DNA of 51,928 bases from Chromera velia. Lineage: Eukaryota; Sar; Chromeraceae. The notes beneath the pieces were generated by a model. That model did no database searches, was not told the DNA's origin, and saw nothing but the letters and a program-made list of their open reading frames with translations. This document shows positions 11,032 to 22,544 of this stretch, in pieces. The position numbers and the translations under genes were made by a program. The stretch covers positions 23,828-75,755 of the forward strand of contig JAHBMJ010004910.1 in the NCBI GenBank assembly GCA_018398765.1, in the 5' to 3' direction. Positions within the stretch are counted from its first letter, which is position 1; every line of letters begins with the position of its first letter.

Positions 11032-14000
11032 CTTCCCAAAAGCCTCTCCAAGCCCGGTAAGCAGGGACGGGAAGGGCGGAGGTCACTCGTTTGCTAATAT
11101 AACATACAAACCTGAACTCACACTTTTGTCCCCCCCTCCCCCTTTGTGCAGGGCTCACCGGAGAGGTGGAGGAGCAGGAAACGGGAGGATAGACGCGCAC
11201 GACACGAGCCGAGATCATCAGCAAGGCACCAGACAGTCTTCCAGGCGATCTCCTGGGGAAGAAGGGAGGGAAGGTGAGGGGGATCGGCATGGGGGGATGG
11301 AAGAAAGAAGGGAAGGGGAAGGGGAAAGGGAAGGGACTGAATCAGATAGAATCTCGTCACGCACTCCATCAGAAAGCGACTTCCAAGCAAACGTTCAGCT
11401 GTCTCTCTCCTCTCAGTCCGAAAATGAAATAGAAAAAAGAAAAAAGGAAGGAGTAATGTGGGTAGCCTAGCTGAACTGCAAAGGGGGACAGAGAGGGTTG
11501 CAGCCCTGTTTGTGCTCCGAAGAGTTTGAAAGCGAGTTTAAGGCAGCAGACATCCTTTTTCTGCCTGAAAGTTGTTCGTCACTGAAGGAGTGCAGGACAG
11601 CCAAGGGAAAGAAAGAAGGCAAGAACTTTCTGTTGATTTCGAAAAGGGGGGAAACAACAACCAGTACGGGGGGGGTAGCCGTTCTTCTCAGCCGTAGGGC
11701 AAGAAGTGCGGGATGGGAAGAGGAACGACTGAGTAATACTGCAGCGATAGTACAACACCCTGACTTGAACACGCCTCTTTTGTGCGGGGTGTACGACCCG
11801 TGCGCAGATTCTATGCACGCGGACGATACATTCCTTACAGACTTGAAAGACCGTTTGAAAGAGAAACGTAGGGAGGGAGGGGGAAGGAGACGGACAGTCT
11901 GTGTAGGGGGAGACTTCAATGCGAGGACTGGCAGCGAAGCGCCAAGACTCACGTTTGGAGAAAACGCGGGGAAGGGGGGGAGGGGGGAGATGTGGGAAAA
12001 GGAAGAGACGCCTTTTAGACCAACGAGACAGTCAAAAGACAGGGTGGTGAACTGGAAAGGAAAAAGGATGATCTCTTTCTGCAAAGAAACAGAGATTGTC
12101 CCGATCAATGGGCTGCGAGAATGCAAGGTCGCAGGGGATGGGGGGGTGAAGTCGTTTGCATTTGATGATTTGTTTACTTTTTCTGCATTGGGGCGAGATG
12201 CATGGGCGGTGAATGATTATGTATGTGTATCCCCTGAACTTTTGTTGAGAGTTCAAGACTTTTCAGTGAGATATGTTCACTCAATCACTACCGATCACGC
12301 TGCCCTGTGGCTTTGCCTGCGATTTCCAAGAAGCGAAAATGGAAAAAAAGGAAAAGAGAGAGCCAAGAAAACGGAAAAAGAGCTCCCAGAAAGGGATCAG
12401 ATAAAGAAACGATGGTGGGGACCTCTGCCAGAAAGGGCGGAAAGGAAGTTTTTAGATAGTTTGCAGGAAAGTCTGGAGAAAGAAGGAATAGAAAAGGAAT
12501 TCGACAAGATGATGAACGTAGCAAAAGGAGTGAGAGTGATGAAAGAAAGCTTAGACAAGCTCTACAGACAGCTGCACGATACAGGAGAGAGAGAACACAA
12601 ACGAGCAGCAAAAAAAGAAAAGAAATTTCGAAGAGGAACAAAAGTAAAAGAAGGAGACAGCCCAGAGATCATCATAAGAAGAAATCTGAAGGAAGTGAAA
12701 AAGACCGAGTCGAGAGCGGGAGAGAAAGTGAGACAAAGCAGAGAAAAACTTGAAAAAGAAAAAAGTGAGGAAGCTGAGAATGAATTCAGAGAAGCAAAAA
12801 AAGAGCTGCACATAGTAAGCAAGGAGAGAAGAAAGGCCATGCAAAAAGAAGCAGCGAGACAGAAATACAAAAGAATTGAAGAGATACAGAAAGAGATCAG
12901 AGAGCCAGGAGGAGCATGGAAGATCTGGAACAAGCTAGGCAAAAAGAAAGAGGTCAGAAAGGAAAACGCGCTGACAGAGGATGAGAAGGCAAAGGGATGG
13001 GCAGAACAATGGAAGGAAAACAAGGAGGAAACAAGAGAACAGGACGAGCAACTCACCTTTACAGACAGAAAGTCAGGAAAAGTAGTAAAAGCAAGGGTAA
13101 CCAACTTATGCAAGACTTTTGAGGCTCTCACAGAGGCAAGAGAATGAAGGACAAGAACAGACAGTGTAAGAGACTGGATGAAGAAAACAGGAAATCCAAA
13201 GAAGGCAGCAGGGAAAGACGGAATGCCCCCGGGTGTCTTAGGGGTGATGGCAAAGTCAGAGTCGGTGGTTAACTGCTACAACTGCTTGCTGAATGTGTGT
13301 GCTCGTTTTGCATGGTGGCCAGAGGGGTGGAATGATCTAGTGATTGCTGCTGTCCCGAAGCCAGAAAAACCACAAAATGTGCAGAAAAGACACAGACCAA
13401 TTCACTTGGATTCTGCAGATACGAAGTGGGGAGAACTGGGGATCAGAGATGCGGTAGAGAAAGAGGGGAGCGGGAAAAGGAATGAAGTGCAGTTTGCATA
13501 TAGGAAAGGGGTGGGGACACTGAATGCTATTTTTCTTTTGCTTCAATCGATTGCACGTTTTGAGTGTCTGTATGTTTCTTTCATTGATTTTACGAGCGCG
13601 TTTGATGAAGCGAGTCATCGAATGATGGAAGTTCAACTAAAAAAGCATGGAGTGTCAGAAGAGACCATCAAGTGGGTGGCGGCATCTCTCCAGAACATCA
13701 GGGCAAGGGTGAGGGGAACGGACTGGTGGTTCAGAGAAAGCAAGGGGTCAAAGCAAAGCGGGCCGGCCAGTCCTTCTTTGTTTTCTGCATATATTAACGA
13801 CATACCAGAAGAGATCAAGAAGAGAGCAAGGCTGACAGGGAGGGGGCCAAAACTCCAGAGAGACGCAGACGGGTCGGAGGAAGACTTCCCCGTCGGCCTC
13901 TTTGCAGACGACACCTACCTGAAGTCAGCGGAGGCAAAGGAGATGGAAAGATTGCTGAGAGCTCTCGAGGAATACGTAGAGCCCCTCAGACTTCTTTTGT

Positions 14001-15886
14001 CAGACAAATCAAGGTTCGTCAAGTTCTGCTGGTCAGAAAGGGAAAGGGGAAGAAAGGAATCTTTTGTTTTGGGAGGGAAAGAGTTAGAGCAGGCAAAAGA
14101 ATATCCATATCTTGGTTTGTTGTTGACAGAAGATTGCTCAGTAGATGCAATGATGAGAGAAAGAACAGTGAAAGCAGAAAGACTCTTTTTTGCGCTGAAA
14201 AGTAAGATCATATCAGCAGGAGAGATTCCCCCAGCCACTTGCTTCCATTGGTTTAAACAGACAGTGTGTGCTGTATGGCTGTATGGTTGTGAAGTGCATT
14301 CACATTCGCAGGAGTCTTTGGCAGACTTCGATCGATTGCAGAGGAGGTTCATTCGATGGGTTTTCCAGTTGAGAGAGAAAGAAAGCATACACACAACCTT
14401 TTTGGAGGCAAGCTTGCTCCCCATTGACTTAGTTGTAGCTCAGAGAACGCTGTTGTGGGCACAGAAAGTTCTGAAGAAAGCAAAAAATACACCAACAGGC
14501 CATGCGCTTACCAAGTCAATTCAGGAGGGGGTGGACAGTGATTTGAAGGGGGGAAGACAACATCCTTTTCACTTTTTTCCTCATCTGAAGAAATGTGCTC
14601 AAACTCTTTTTCCACACAGACAAAGCAACCCTTTTTGTATGAGGAAAGAGCCAGAAGCAGCAGGAAGACAGCCGGTATTTGAACAGAGAGACCAGATAGT
14701 AAGATGGGTTAGCGCACTACAGAGAGAATCGGTGGTAAAAAGAAAGAACGAAGTCTTTGCGGAAAGAATAGAGAGCGCAATGCAAAAGAGAAAAGAAAAT
14801 AAGAGAAAAGAACTGCAAGAAAGATCACTGATGCATCTGATTCATACTATAATATCAAACGGAAACCGCTTGAACTTATGGCTGCACAGCAAACAGACAG
14901 GTGAAAGAAACAGAGAAAACGGTCTCTCAATTGAGAGAGAAAGCATCGGGCGGACCCCTGTGTGCTACAGAAAGGTTGCACCCTGGTCAGTCCACAGAAG
15001 AAGAGCAGCATTCAAGGTGGGAGAGAGAAGCCTTGAGGTCAATAAAGGGAAATTCTCTCTTGATGGAGGGAGGGGGACCCCGCTGTACGACAGAAAATGC
15101 ATTGTTTGCTCTGATCTTCTTGGCATCCAGGTGGTTGAAGACGAAGTGCACGTTTTGACCGAGTGTCCCTTATATGATGCCGAGAGGGCTGTTTGCTGGC
15201 AGGCTCTTTCAGACACATGGAATGAAGGGAGGGGGGAAAGAGCAGCAGGAAAGCCAAAATGGGGAGAGGGGACAAACAGGAAAACAGAAAGGCTTGCCTT
15301 GTTTTCTTTTCTTTTAAGTGAGACAGATGGAAGCGTCGACAAGTTTTTGAAGGATGTTGTTACAAAACGAGCTGCCGTAAAGGAATGCCGCAAGAGAAAT
15401 GCATGCAGCCTGCAAGATGTATCAAGCATCCAGCTAGACCAAGCCCACCAAATCCTTTGGTGAAATGAAAAGGAAAGAAACAAAAGACAGGCAGAGTACT
15501 CAGCAACATGGCAGCAAATGAAACAAGCAAAGAAAGAGGGAGAAACCAAAGGGTTGAGTGACTGGGAAGTAATGAGATTGGCCTCTAATCGATCGACCGT
15601 TTGTTTTGAGATGCCTCCGTTTGAAGCCTGTTTGAGCTCCGCCGGGTCGATCGGCGGGCCGCAGCATCGTCAGTGAGAGTTGATTCATTGCAGTCTTTCG
15701 CATGCGATTGATAGTAATTGATTGATTATCACGTAAACAGTTTGCGGCACAGGTCTTTTCGGCCTGTGCGGGCCGGCCAGGAAGGTCCGACGCGTGTATG
15801 CGCTTTTCCTGGACGCCGCACGTCGAGCGCTCGGCATTGGAGCAGGAGGCCAATCCTCCAGACATTAATCCTAATCCTAATCCTAA
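11032..15886 (+). mobile_element. Non-LTR (LINE-type) retrotransposon
   Basis: The element runs from the end of the left direct repeat to the start of the right one. It carries a purine-rich 5' region, one long reading frame (endonuclease, Lys/Glu-rich linker, reverse transcriptase, CCHC-type zinc motif), and a ~420-base 3' region with two stable hairpins (CCGCCG/CGGCGG near 15638-15660; GCACAGG/CCTGTGC near 15744-15770). It ends in a TAATCC tandem tail at about 15866-15888. A short-repeat tail in place of poly(A) is known for several LINE clades. It looks full length but carries two stop codons in its frame. Confidence 0.8.
11126..15463 (+). CDS. LINE polyprotein: endonuclease and reverse transcriptase, two in-frame stops
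   Basis: One frame spans the region, interrupted by TAG at 11468-11470 (just where the endonuclease starts, WVA-stop-LNCKGG) and TGA at 13145-13147 (before the reverse transcriptase). The endonuclease part shows LFLPES, GGDFNAR (the GDFN motif) and a terminal TDHAAL of the exonuclease-endonuclease-phosphatase fold. A ~250-residue Lys/Glu-rich coiled coil follows. The reverse transcriptase shows FIDFTSAFD, SGPASPSLFS and the catalytic LFADDT (Asp-Asp). Near the C-terminus C-x2-C, then HVLTEC, forms a CCHC knuckle. No RNase H is seen. The N-terminal 115 codons are Gly/Arg/Glu-rich with no match I know. The TAG fits a TGG-to-TAG change. Probably a decayed copy. Confidence 0.8.
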
Positions 15887-16141
15887 TAGTCTCTCTCTCT
15901 CTATATTTATACATAAATCAGAAAATTTCTGTTACTTTTTTTCTTACAGAATTTTATGGATTTTAACTAGAAATCTAGTGGATTATGATAGATTTAAAGC
16001 ACTTCTACTCACAGCTAGGATTCTTAAAAAATATGAATGTTTGTAAATGTTTGCTAGGAATGTTGACGATCAATTTCTCGTGAACTATGATGAATTAGAA
16101 TTTGATGTTAATGGTGCTTATAGTCTCACATTGTGACAGGA
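15887..16141 (+). repeat. Long direct repeat, right copy
   Basis: Same sequence as 10751-11031 with a shorter CT/TA microsatellite. It begins immediately after the TAATCC tail of the retrotransposon and ends TTGTGACAGGA, after which the flank is unrelated to that of the left copy. Confidence 0.85.
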
Positions 16142-17305
16142 AGAGAAGTAAAGGGGGGGGCCGGGAGGCGCCGGGAGGAAAGAACTTACGAAGATAGTAA
16201 AAAAGACAGCACGAGGGTGAGGGATGTCGCGCCTCGATCCAAGCAAGCGGGCATATAGATTGTCCCTTTTCGGAGTAAGTCACGCAGCTGGATTGAATGA
16301 CAACATGCAGCACGTCAGTTCACTCAGATGCATTGCGTGCTTTCAACGTTAGACGCAACATGCTACTCGAACATGCGAAGCAACGTGTATTGGCCGAGCA
16401 TGCAATTCACACAGAGGAAAGATAGAAGACCATCTAGCATACATACACCACGGGTCGGGACAAGAGTCACAAGAACCACAATTCTTACAGGTATGCAGGA
16501 ACTCTCCGTCACGTTTGGCATTGAAGCGGTGTGCATCGATTGAAGTTTGCAGTGCACGCAATTCAGTTTCAGGTACTCCAACAGGGACAGACATAAAAAC
16601 AGAGGAAGTAGCAAGGGGGTGCATGTCTGAGTAAGAAGCAGGGAGAAGGTCGGGACATGCAGGTACCACTCGGCAAGGAATCACCCAAGTGAGAAAGAAG
16701 AGGAAAGAATCATGCAGTGAAGCTTTGCGGAAAGCTTAGGTTTGATACAAAGCTTTGCCACGGGGCCCGCCTCAGAGTCCATGCGCGGATCCACTGAACG
16801 AAGAGCAGAGCAGAGCAGCATCAGGACTCCCACTTCTCTCTCGACCACTTCTCGGGGGTTCCTGGTCAGCCTCGATCGTCATCACGCACATTGACGCCTC
16901 ATATTTCGGACATCCAAACTCACGTTTGTCGACGAACCGAGCACCCCATCCAAGAAGACAAAAGCCCCCTTCTCCACAAAACAAAACCGACTGTCACACC
17001 TCTTTCTTTCCTACAACGAGAAATATCTCTGTCTTCCTCAAGACAAACTTTGGCATTGCTCGCTTTTGAAACAAAGAAAGCGAAATGATTGAGATCGGGA
17101 AAACGACAAACCCCAGCCTCGTCAAAGTGACCAACCACTGTTAGACCACTGTGCCCAGCCGCTGGCATGATCTGAGCACCCCCGCTCTGTCGTCATGCAG
17201 ACCAGCTAGGGCCAGATTCGGAGGCGCGACTGTCAACATCATTTTTGATTCATCCCCCACCAATCGACCTTGGACCCCTCGATTCCCGAGCAAATGAAAA
17301 TTCGA
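16142..17305. other. Intergenic, with one Cys-rich minus-strand open frame
   Basis: The frame at 16684-16349 (minus, 111 codons) contains CKNCGSCDSCPDPWC and a plausible helical stretch before it, but has no clear start, end or neighbour exon. It could be a remnant of a mobile element or an unplaced exon. The rest, 16690-17305, is the 3' flank of the kinase gene and shows nothing I can support. Confidence 0.3.
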
Positions 17306-20300
17306 TCACCCGTGCAAAGTCAGGAGGGCCTCCTCCACCGCCTGCTCAGCAGTCAACCGACGGGAGAGGTCCCTATCCCACATTTGTACCACCAGGGCCC
17401 ACTGAGCGTCCGTCACCCCGGCAGGTCTGCTCGGACGGTAAGTTGCGTCAGGGGGGGTGAAAGTCTGGGGGAGCTTCCCAGCCTCCTCATAGTCGCAGCC
17501 AATGTCGGCAAAAATCGTCTCTGGGAAGGCAAAGACGTCCAGACACACCAGGGCGGCAGAGTACATGTCATTCAGCCTCCTTCCCGAAAACGGCACGGTT
17601 CCGGGCTCCATCCAGGCCGGGGTCCCGGGCCGGGGGCGGCCGGAAGGAATGCCCTGTCTGGCTCGGGTGGGCTGCAGCTGCGACTGGCGGCTAGAGGAGG
17701 AAGAGGAGGGGAGACCGCCGCGGCCCCGCGTCAGTGTGTGGGTTGCCGTAGCGGTCATCTGCGCGATGCCGTAGTCAGCGATCTTGACGGTCACACTGCT
17801 TGAGGGGTCGGCCGTCTCGACGCTCTCGCCTCCCAGCAGCATGCACGGAGATCATGGATGAGGACGGGGGGGCGAGAAGAGAAAATCGGGGGGCCATATA
17901 GATGGTGAAGCGGTGATCGAAACTTGAAAGATTCGATTCTCTATATCACTGGTCGACCAACAGCCAGACCCACCAACACCGACTAGACGTGACCAACCTG
18001 GACGAAAAAGTTCTGCGTCTTGATGTCGTTGTGCACAAGCTTCTTCGAGTGGACTGCATACACACCGCGCAGGACCTGAGTTGCAAGTGTGTTCTTCGCC
18101 TCAACGGAAAGGAAAGCCGATGCCTCTGCGGATGATCATCGCGGTCATATGCGTCCTTCAATTCGTCCAGGTAGGCGCAGAGGGACATGTCGCACCTCTC
18201 CATCAGTAGCCAGATACCCCCGGCGGTCTGCGTGAGTCCGATGGGCGAAATAGCATGGGGGGAGTCGACCTTGCAGGCGTCGAGGAACTCCTTGACTCCC
18301 GGGTTCCGTCCTCCGATCGATGAGACGGGGAACTTTTTGATCGCGATGGGGATCTGGTGCACGAGAGTGGGAGAAAACAGCGTGCCCATGAAAACCTCCG
18401 ACCGGGTGCTGCCCCCGGTTGTGGTGGAGGATGCGACGGAGACGGCATCCCGGGTCCACCTGACTCTCGGGATGCGAAACTGCTCAGGGATGTACTGAGC
18501 GAGTTTGCTTTCCGTCTGATCCGCCTCGTTGGTGCAGAACTCGAAGGTGTTGAGGAAGGCGAGAAGGTCGAGCCCCGTGTTGGTCTCTGTGAGTACGCTG
18601 TCGATCGGAACCACGGTCTTCACACGGGGAGAGGGGACCCTCTCTGCAGCCTCGTTGACGAATCTTCGGGCCTCACTGGCGCTCTTCTTCGACAGGAGCT
18701 GTGCGAGAAACTGCGGCCTCTCAAGGGCGGCGAGGGGGTCGGGGGATACGGGGGTGCGAGGGAGTTCGCAGTCCGAGAGGTTCAGGGCCATGCGCACATA
18801 GCCAAGGAAGTTGGTGGCCTCCCTGTACGCCGTCACCACGGTGTCATCTGCCACAAGACGGGAAGAAAGCGTTTCCTGTGCCTTGGTCAACGCCCCCTCT
18901 ACCTGCAAGTCAATCACGTGCAGCAGAAAAGGAAGACGGAAACAAACTCAGACTATGAATATTGAAGTCCATTTGGAAAGAACTCACTGCAAAGACAAAC
19001 GGAGAGAGGCCATGCAATTTCATGGACGAAAATGAAGCAGAGATCGAATGCGGAACATAGACAGGCGGACGGACAGACAGACTCACTTTTAAATTGCTGA
19101 CGGTTCCGGGTGGGCTTCCAACACCAGTCGGGGGGTTCCCCCACTTGATCTTAAAGTCCTTCAGCGGGCGAGAGGTGAGAAGCTCCCCCTGATTCCACGT
19201 GGAAAGACCCCCCTCGTTATTGGCCCTCCAGCTGTCCTGGGCCTGTTGATTCCTCATGCCTCCTGATCTGACAGTTGAACCAATAGAGCCGCTTCCCCTG
19301 CGCTCAGCCAACGTGACCCTCTGGTCACCGCAGCGGAACTCCAGCCTACACGTTGCGGAGACGCTGCGAGGATTGCGCTGGGACCCGTCGCGCCCCCTCG
19401 CGTCGATGGTTACGAACCCCGCCTGGATCTCGTCGATGTGGAGGGCCAGACTGAAGGACCCAATGCCGAGAAGGTGCGCAAGAAGCATCTCTGCGGGGGG
19501 GGTGACGGCCTCAAAGCCCCTCCTGAGCTCCTCTTCGTCCTTGGACATCTCGAAGGAGGCATGACGGGGCGTCGGGCCAGACACCACCTGGCCGTTCACA
19601 TTCTTGGTCACCACAGTGCCCTCGACCCGCCTGTCAACAACGAGCTTTCTCTCCGACTGCATGCAGACACACAAAGGGGAGGGGAAAAGATGGGAAAAGT
19701 AAGGATAGAGGAAGATGCGGTGAACCTTTGCTTGTGCATTGAAGCATGATTCTGGCGTTTGATCGAGTAGAATGCAGTGCATTCTACTCGATCAAATGCA
19801 GTGCATTCTACTCGATCAAATGCCAGAATCATGCTCACGCTGCACCCACGATCCAGTCTCTGCGCATGATAAACGGGCAGAAGAGGCCTTCGACAGATGC
19901 AAAGCATACACTCGGTTTCCATCCTTGCTCTCTCTCACCTGAGAAGCGCGCATCAGTTGCCTAAGCTGTTCGGTGACTTCTTTGCGGCTTCTGCCGAGAA
20001 TGCGGAGCTCGTTGAGGAAGGGGAGACAGGTAGAGAGAGTCTCCATGCATGGCAGCACGTCTCGAGATCTCATGATGGCCGCCTCCTTCGTCCTCACGCT
20101 TTCGGACTCCGTCACCTTCAGGGCTGCATCGCCGAACGCCTTCAGCAGAGCCTTGTAGGGAGCGGAGGCCCTCAGTCCCTGCACATAAAATCATAGAGAG
20201 GGACGCACACAAATTATCTTGAAGGGATAAGGACAGACTCTGAGCGGCCAAGAAAAGAAACCGATCATGCTATTGCACACCACGACCATCTCTTGATGGA

Positions 20301-21482
20301 TGCGAAAGAAAGGGAGAAGGACGCAACGGATAAGAATAGTGGAGCCAAGGCAGCAAGGAAAAAAGGCAAGCATGCAACTTCAAATTGAATCTATCGACAA
20401 TTAACTGGCTCCTTATCCGTCGCTTGCACGCACCCTAGTAAAAGTGGACAAGCAGACAGCGTCTGGCAGCACCGCAATTGCCAGCAAAGGCTGGAGAGAT
20501 GGCAACAGCCGCTGGCATGCAGGACATGCAACAACGAGTAAGCAGACAATGAAGAGAGAAACGAGCAAAGGAGAGGAAGAGAGAGACGGACCTTCTCGAT
20601 GACATCTTTCACAAGTCGGCCCTTCTGCTCCAGCACGCCTGTGTGGGTGTGCTTGGGATCGAAAACAGTCTTCTGGAGCGAAGTTGCGAAGCCGAAGACG
20701 GCCTCAGTGGCGGCTCTCCAGGAGTCGGTGTTCGGCAGCTGGCTGCTGAGCGTGGTTCCTACCAGCCCCGCCTGCCAGTGTCCTCCCTGAGGAGAGAGGG
20801 ACTCCAGCACGGAAACAACGGCCCCCAGTTGGAAACGTATCGGGAGTCGCTCGATGATCCCGACACCGAACTCCTTCAGGGCGGCCGCCTCCGCGGAGCC
20901 GTTCTCCTCCGAAGCAGCTCCGCGGTCACACACGATCACGGCACTCCTGTGACGCCCGTTCTCTTCGGTCTGGGATGGCGGGCCTTGAGAGGGCGCCGGT
21001 GCCTCCAGGGCCTTGATGTCGCGGCGAAGCTCTCCAACATGAGTGGACGCACTCTTGATGGCCGCGTAGTTCGCGAGGCCGTCAAGTTTGCTGGAGACGG
21101 CGTTGAGGATGGGGACCACGTCGGCACGCAGGGCGGCGAGGCCGTACTTTGTCTGGTTTGAAGAGGCAGTGAGGGCTTCCATGAGGAGCCTGAAGTTGGC
21201 CTGGTTGGTGGCGATCAGCTGTTCGAATCTGCCCTCCATCACACGCTGCACGCACACGCAAAAGGAGGGAGGGCGTCATGAGAAGCTAAAAGAGGATGAT
21301 GAGAGGGGAGACGAGCGAACTCGTCGAGAAGGACATGCAGAGCCGCACGAGCAAGGTAAGCAGAAGCCATTCAAACCCAATCCGACTTCCATACACAGGT
21401 GAACAAAAACTCTGAAAGAGAAAGCACCCACAACGAGTCTCTCTCTCTCTCTTTCCCTCTCTCTCTCACACACAGAGAGAGA

Positions 21483-21539
<57 letters not shown>

Positions 21540-22544
21540 GCACACAAGAAGGAAGACAGAGAACAGCACACAGAAGAACAATATCAGAACTTGAGAAGGA
21601 GCATCGACTCTGCCTCTTTTTCTGTGGCACAGCTTAACTGACCTTCAGGTCGTCAATCTTCTCGCCCAGACGGTTGATGGCATCCAGAGTCATCTGGTGG
21701 GGATTGGGGCCCCGGGGTTTGCTGAAGAGGGAGTTCAGGGCAGCCGCTCCAGCGAAGACTACCCCCACACAGGACCTGCCAGAGCAGTCAGAGGAGCCCC
21801 GGCACCAAGAGCAGCGATGGCAGCGGAACCCTCAAATATGGAGCACACGGCAGCGCCGGCCGCCCCCGCCTTCTCCAGCACCTCGTTGCCACAGAAACTC
21901 CCGAGGGACCCCACAGCAGAGGCGAAGTCACGAGCGCCGCTAAAACGGATCTCGCAGGCTTTGACGTCAGCCTTCGCGCGAACGCCCTCGTTGAACTGTG
22001 CTTCCAATGTGTGCTGGTTGTCGATCATGAAGTCAACGAGAAGGTTGGCGTCTACCTTTCCGATGGGGGTGTCAGCGGTGGCATTGCCAGTCAGCTTTGC
22101 AAGCATGGCCTTCTGGTTGCTGGAGAAGTGCTGCGGAGGTGGAGCACTAGCGCTCGGGGGAGAGGAGTTGCCACCGGTCACGCAGTCGATCTGCTGGGTG
22201 AAGATGTGCTTGACGACTTCCTGCGCCTCATTCCAGGAGATCTCTCCCGATAGCTTGAGTCCCCGGAGATCAGCCTTGCCATACTGGACCTGGTCGACAG
22301 ATACAGACCCCTGAAGACCATTCTGGTTGGCGCTCACACTTCCGCCGAGGCCCTGGAAGACCCCGCCAACAACGGATCCCTGGTTGACCGCGACGTTCAC
22401 ATGGGCACCTTTGCCGTCAACAGAGGCAGACACTGCGGGGGGCGCCTGTCCATCGTTCAAAGGTGCGTTCTCTGCCATTTGCTGCGCCTTGGCATGAGTC
22501 ATGAGATGCACACCAAGGTGGGGAGACATAAAAGGATAAGGCAT
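17306..22544 (-). CDS. Protein kinase with long N-terminal region (hydrophobic hairpin, coiled coil)
   Basis: Exons: 22544-21643, 21245-20592, 20178-19939, 19656-19087, 18902-17998, about 17824-17306 (TGA). All introns are phase 0. The product is about 1263 residues. The kinase domain is C-terminal: glycine loop SEVFMG (~957), IAIKK with the ATP-site Lys (~978), hinge MERCDMSLCAYL, catalytic loop HNDIKTQN (~1080; HND for HRD), DYG for DFG (~1108), WMEP for APE, and a final RLTAEQ. Lys, Asp and DYG Asp are all present, so activity is plausible. Residues ~228-275 are an Ala/Gly hydrophobic pair, followed by a coiled coil (contains INRLGEKIDDLK). I know no family for residues 1-950. Two single-base shifts are needed: a C-run at 21762-21766 one base short, and one base missing near 18130. 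The last intron's acceptor is weak, so that boundary is uncertain. Confidence 0.72.
19744..19834. repeat. Near-perfect intronic hairpin
   Basis: Arms 19744-19776 and 19802-19834 are inverted repeats of 33 bases with one mismatch. The 25-base loop is itself a second copy of the inner part of the right arm, so two alternative hairpins can form. It lies in the intron between 19939 and 19656 of the kinase gene. Confidence 0.85.
21436..21540. repeat. Intronic CT/CA/GA microsatellite
   Basis: Alternating CT, CA and GA dinucleotide runs in the first intron (21642-21246) of the kinase gene. Open frames here on both strands are repeat products. Confidence 0.9.

Noticed and set aside
15866-15888. Telomere-like repeat
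   Set aside because: TAATCC is not the expected telomere unit, has only about three copies, and sits at the 3' end of a LINE, where a short-repeat tail is expected.
10751-16141. LTRs of an LTR retrotransposon
   Set aside because: The flanking repeats lack TG...CA ends and the enclosed protein is of the endonuclease-RT non-LTR type, so I treat them as flanking repeats.
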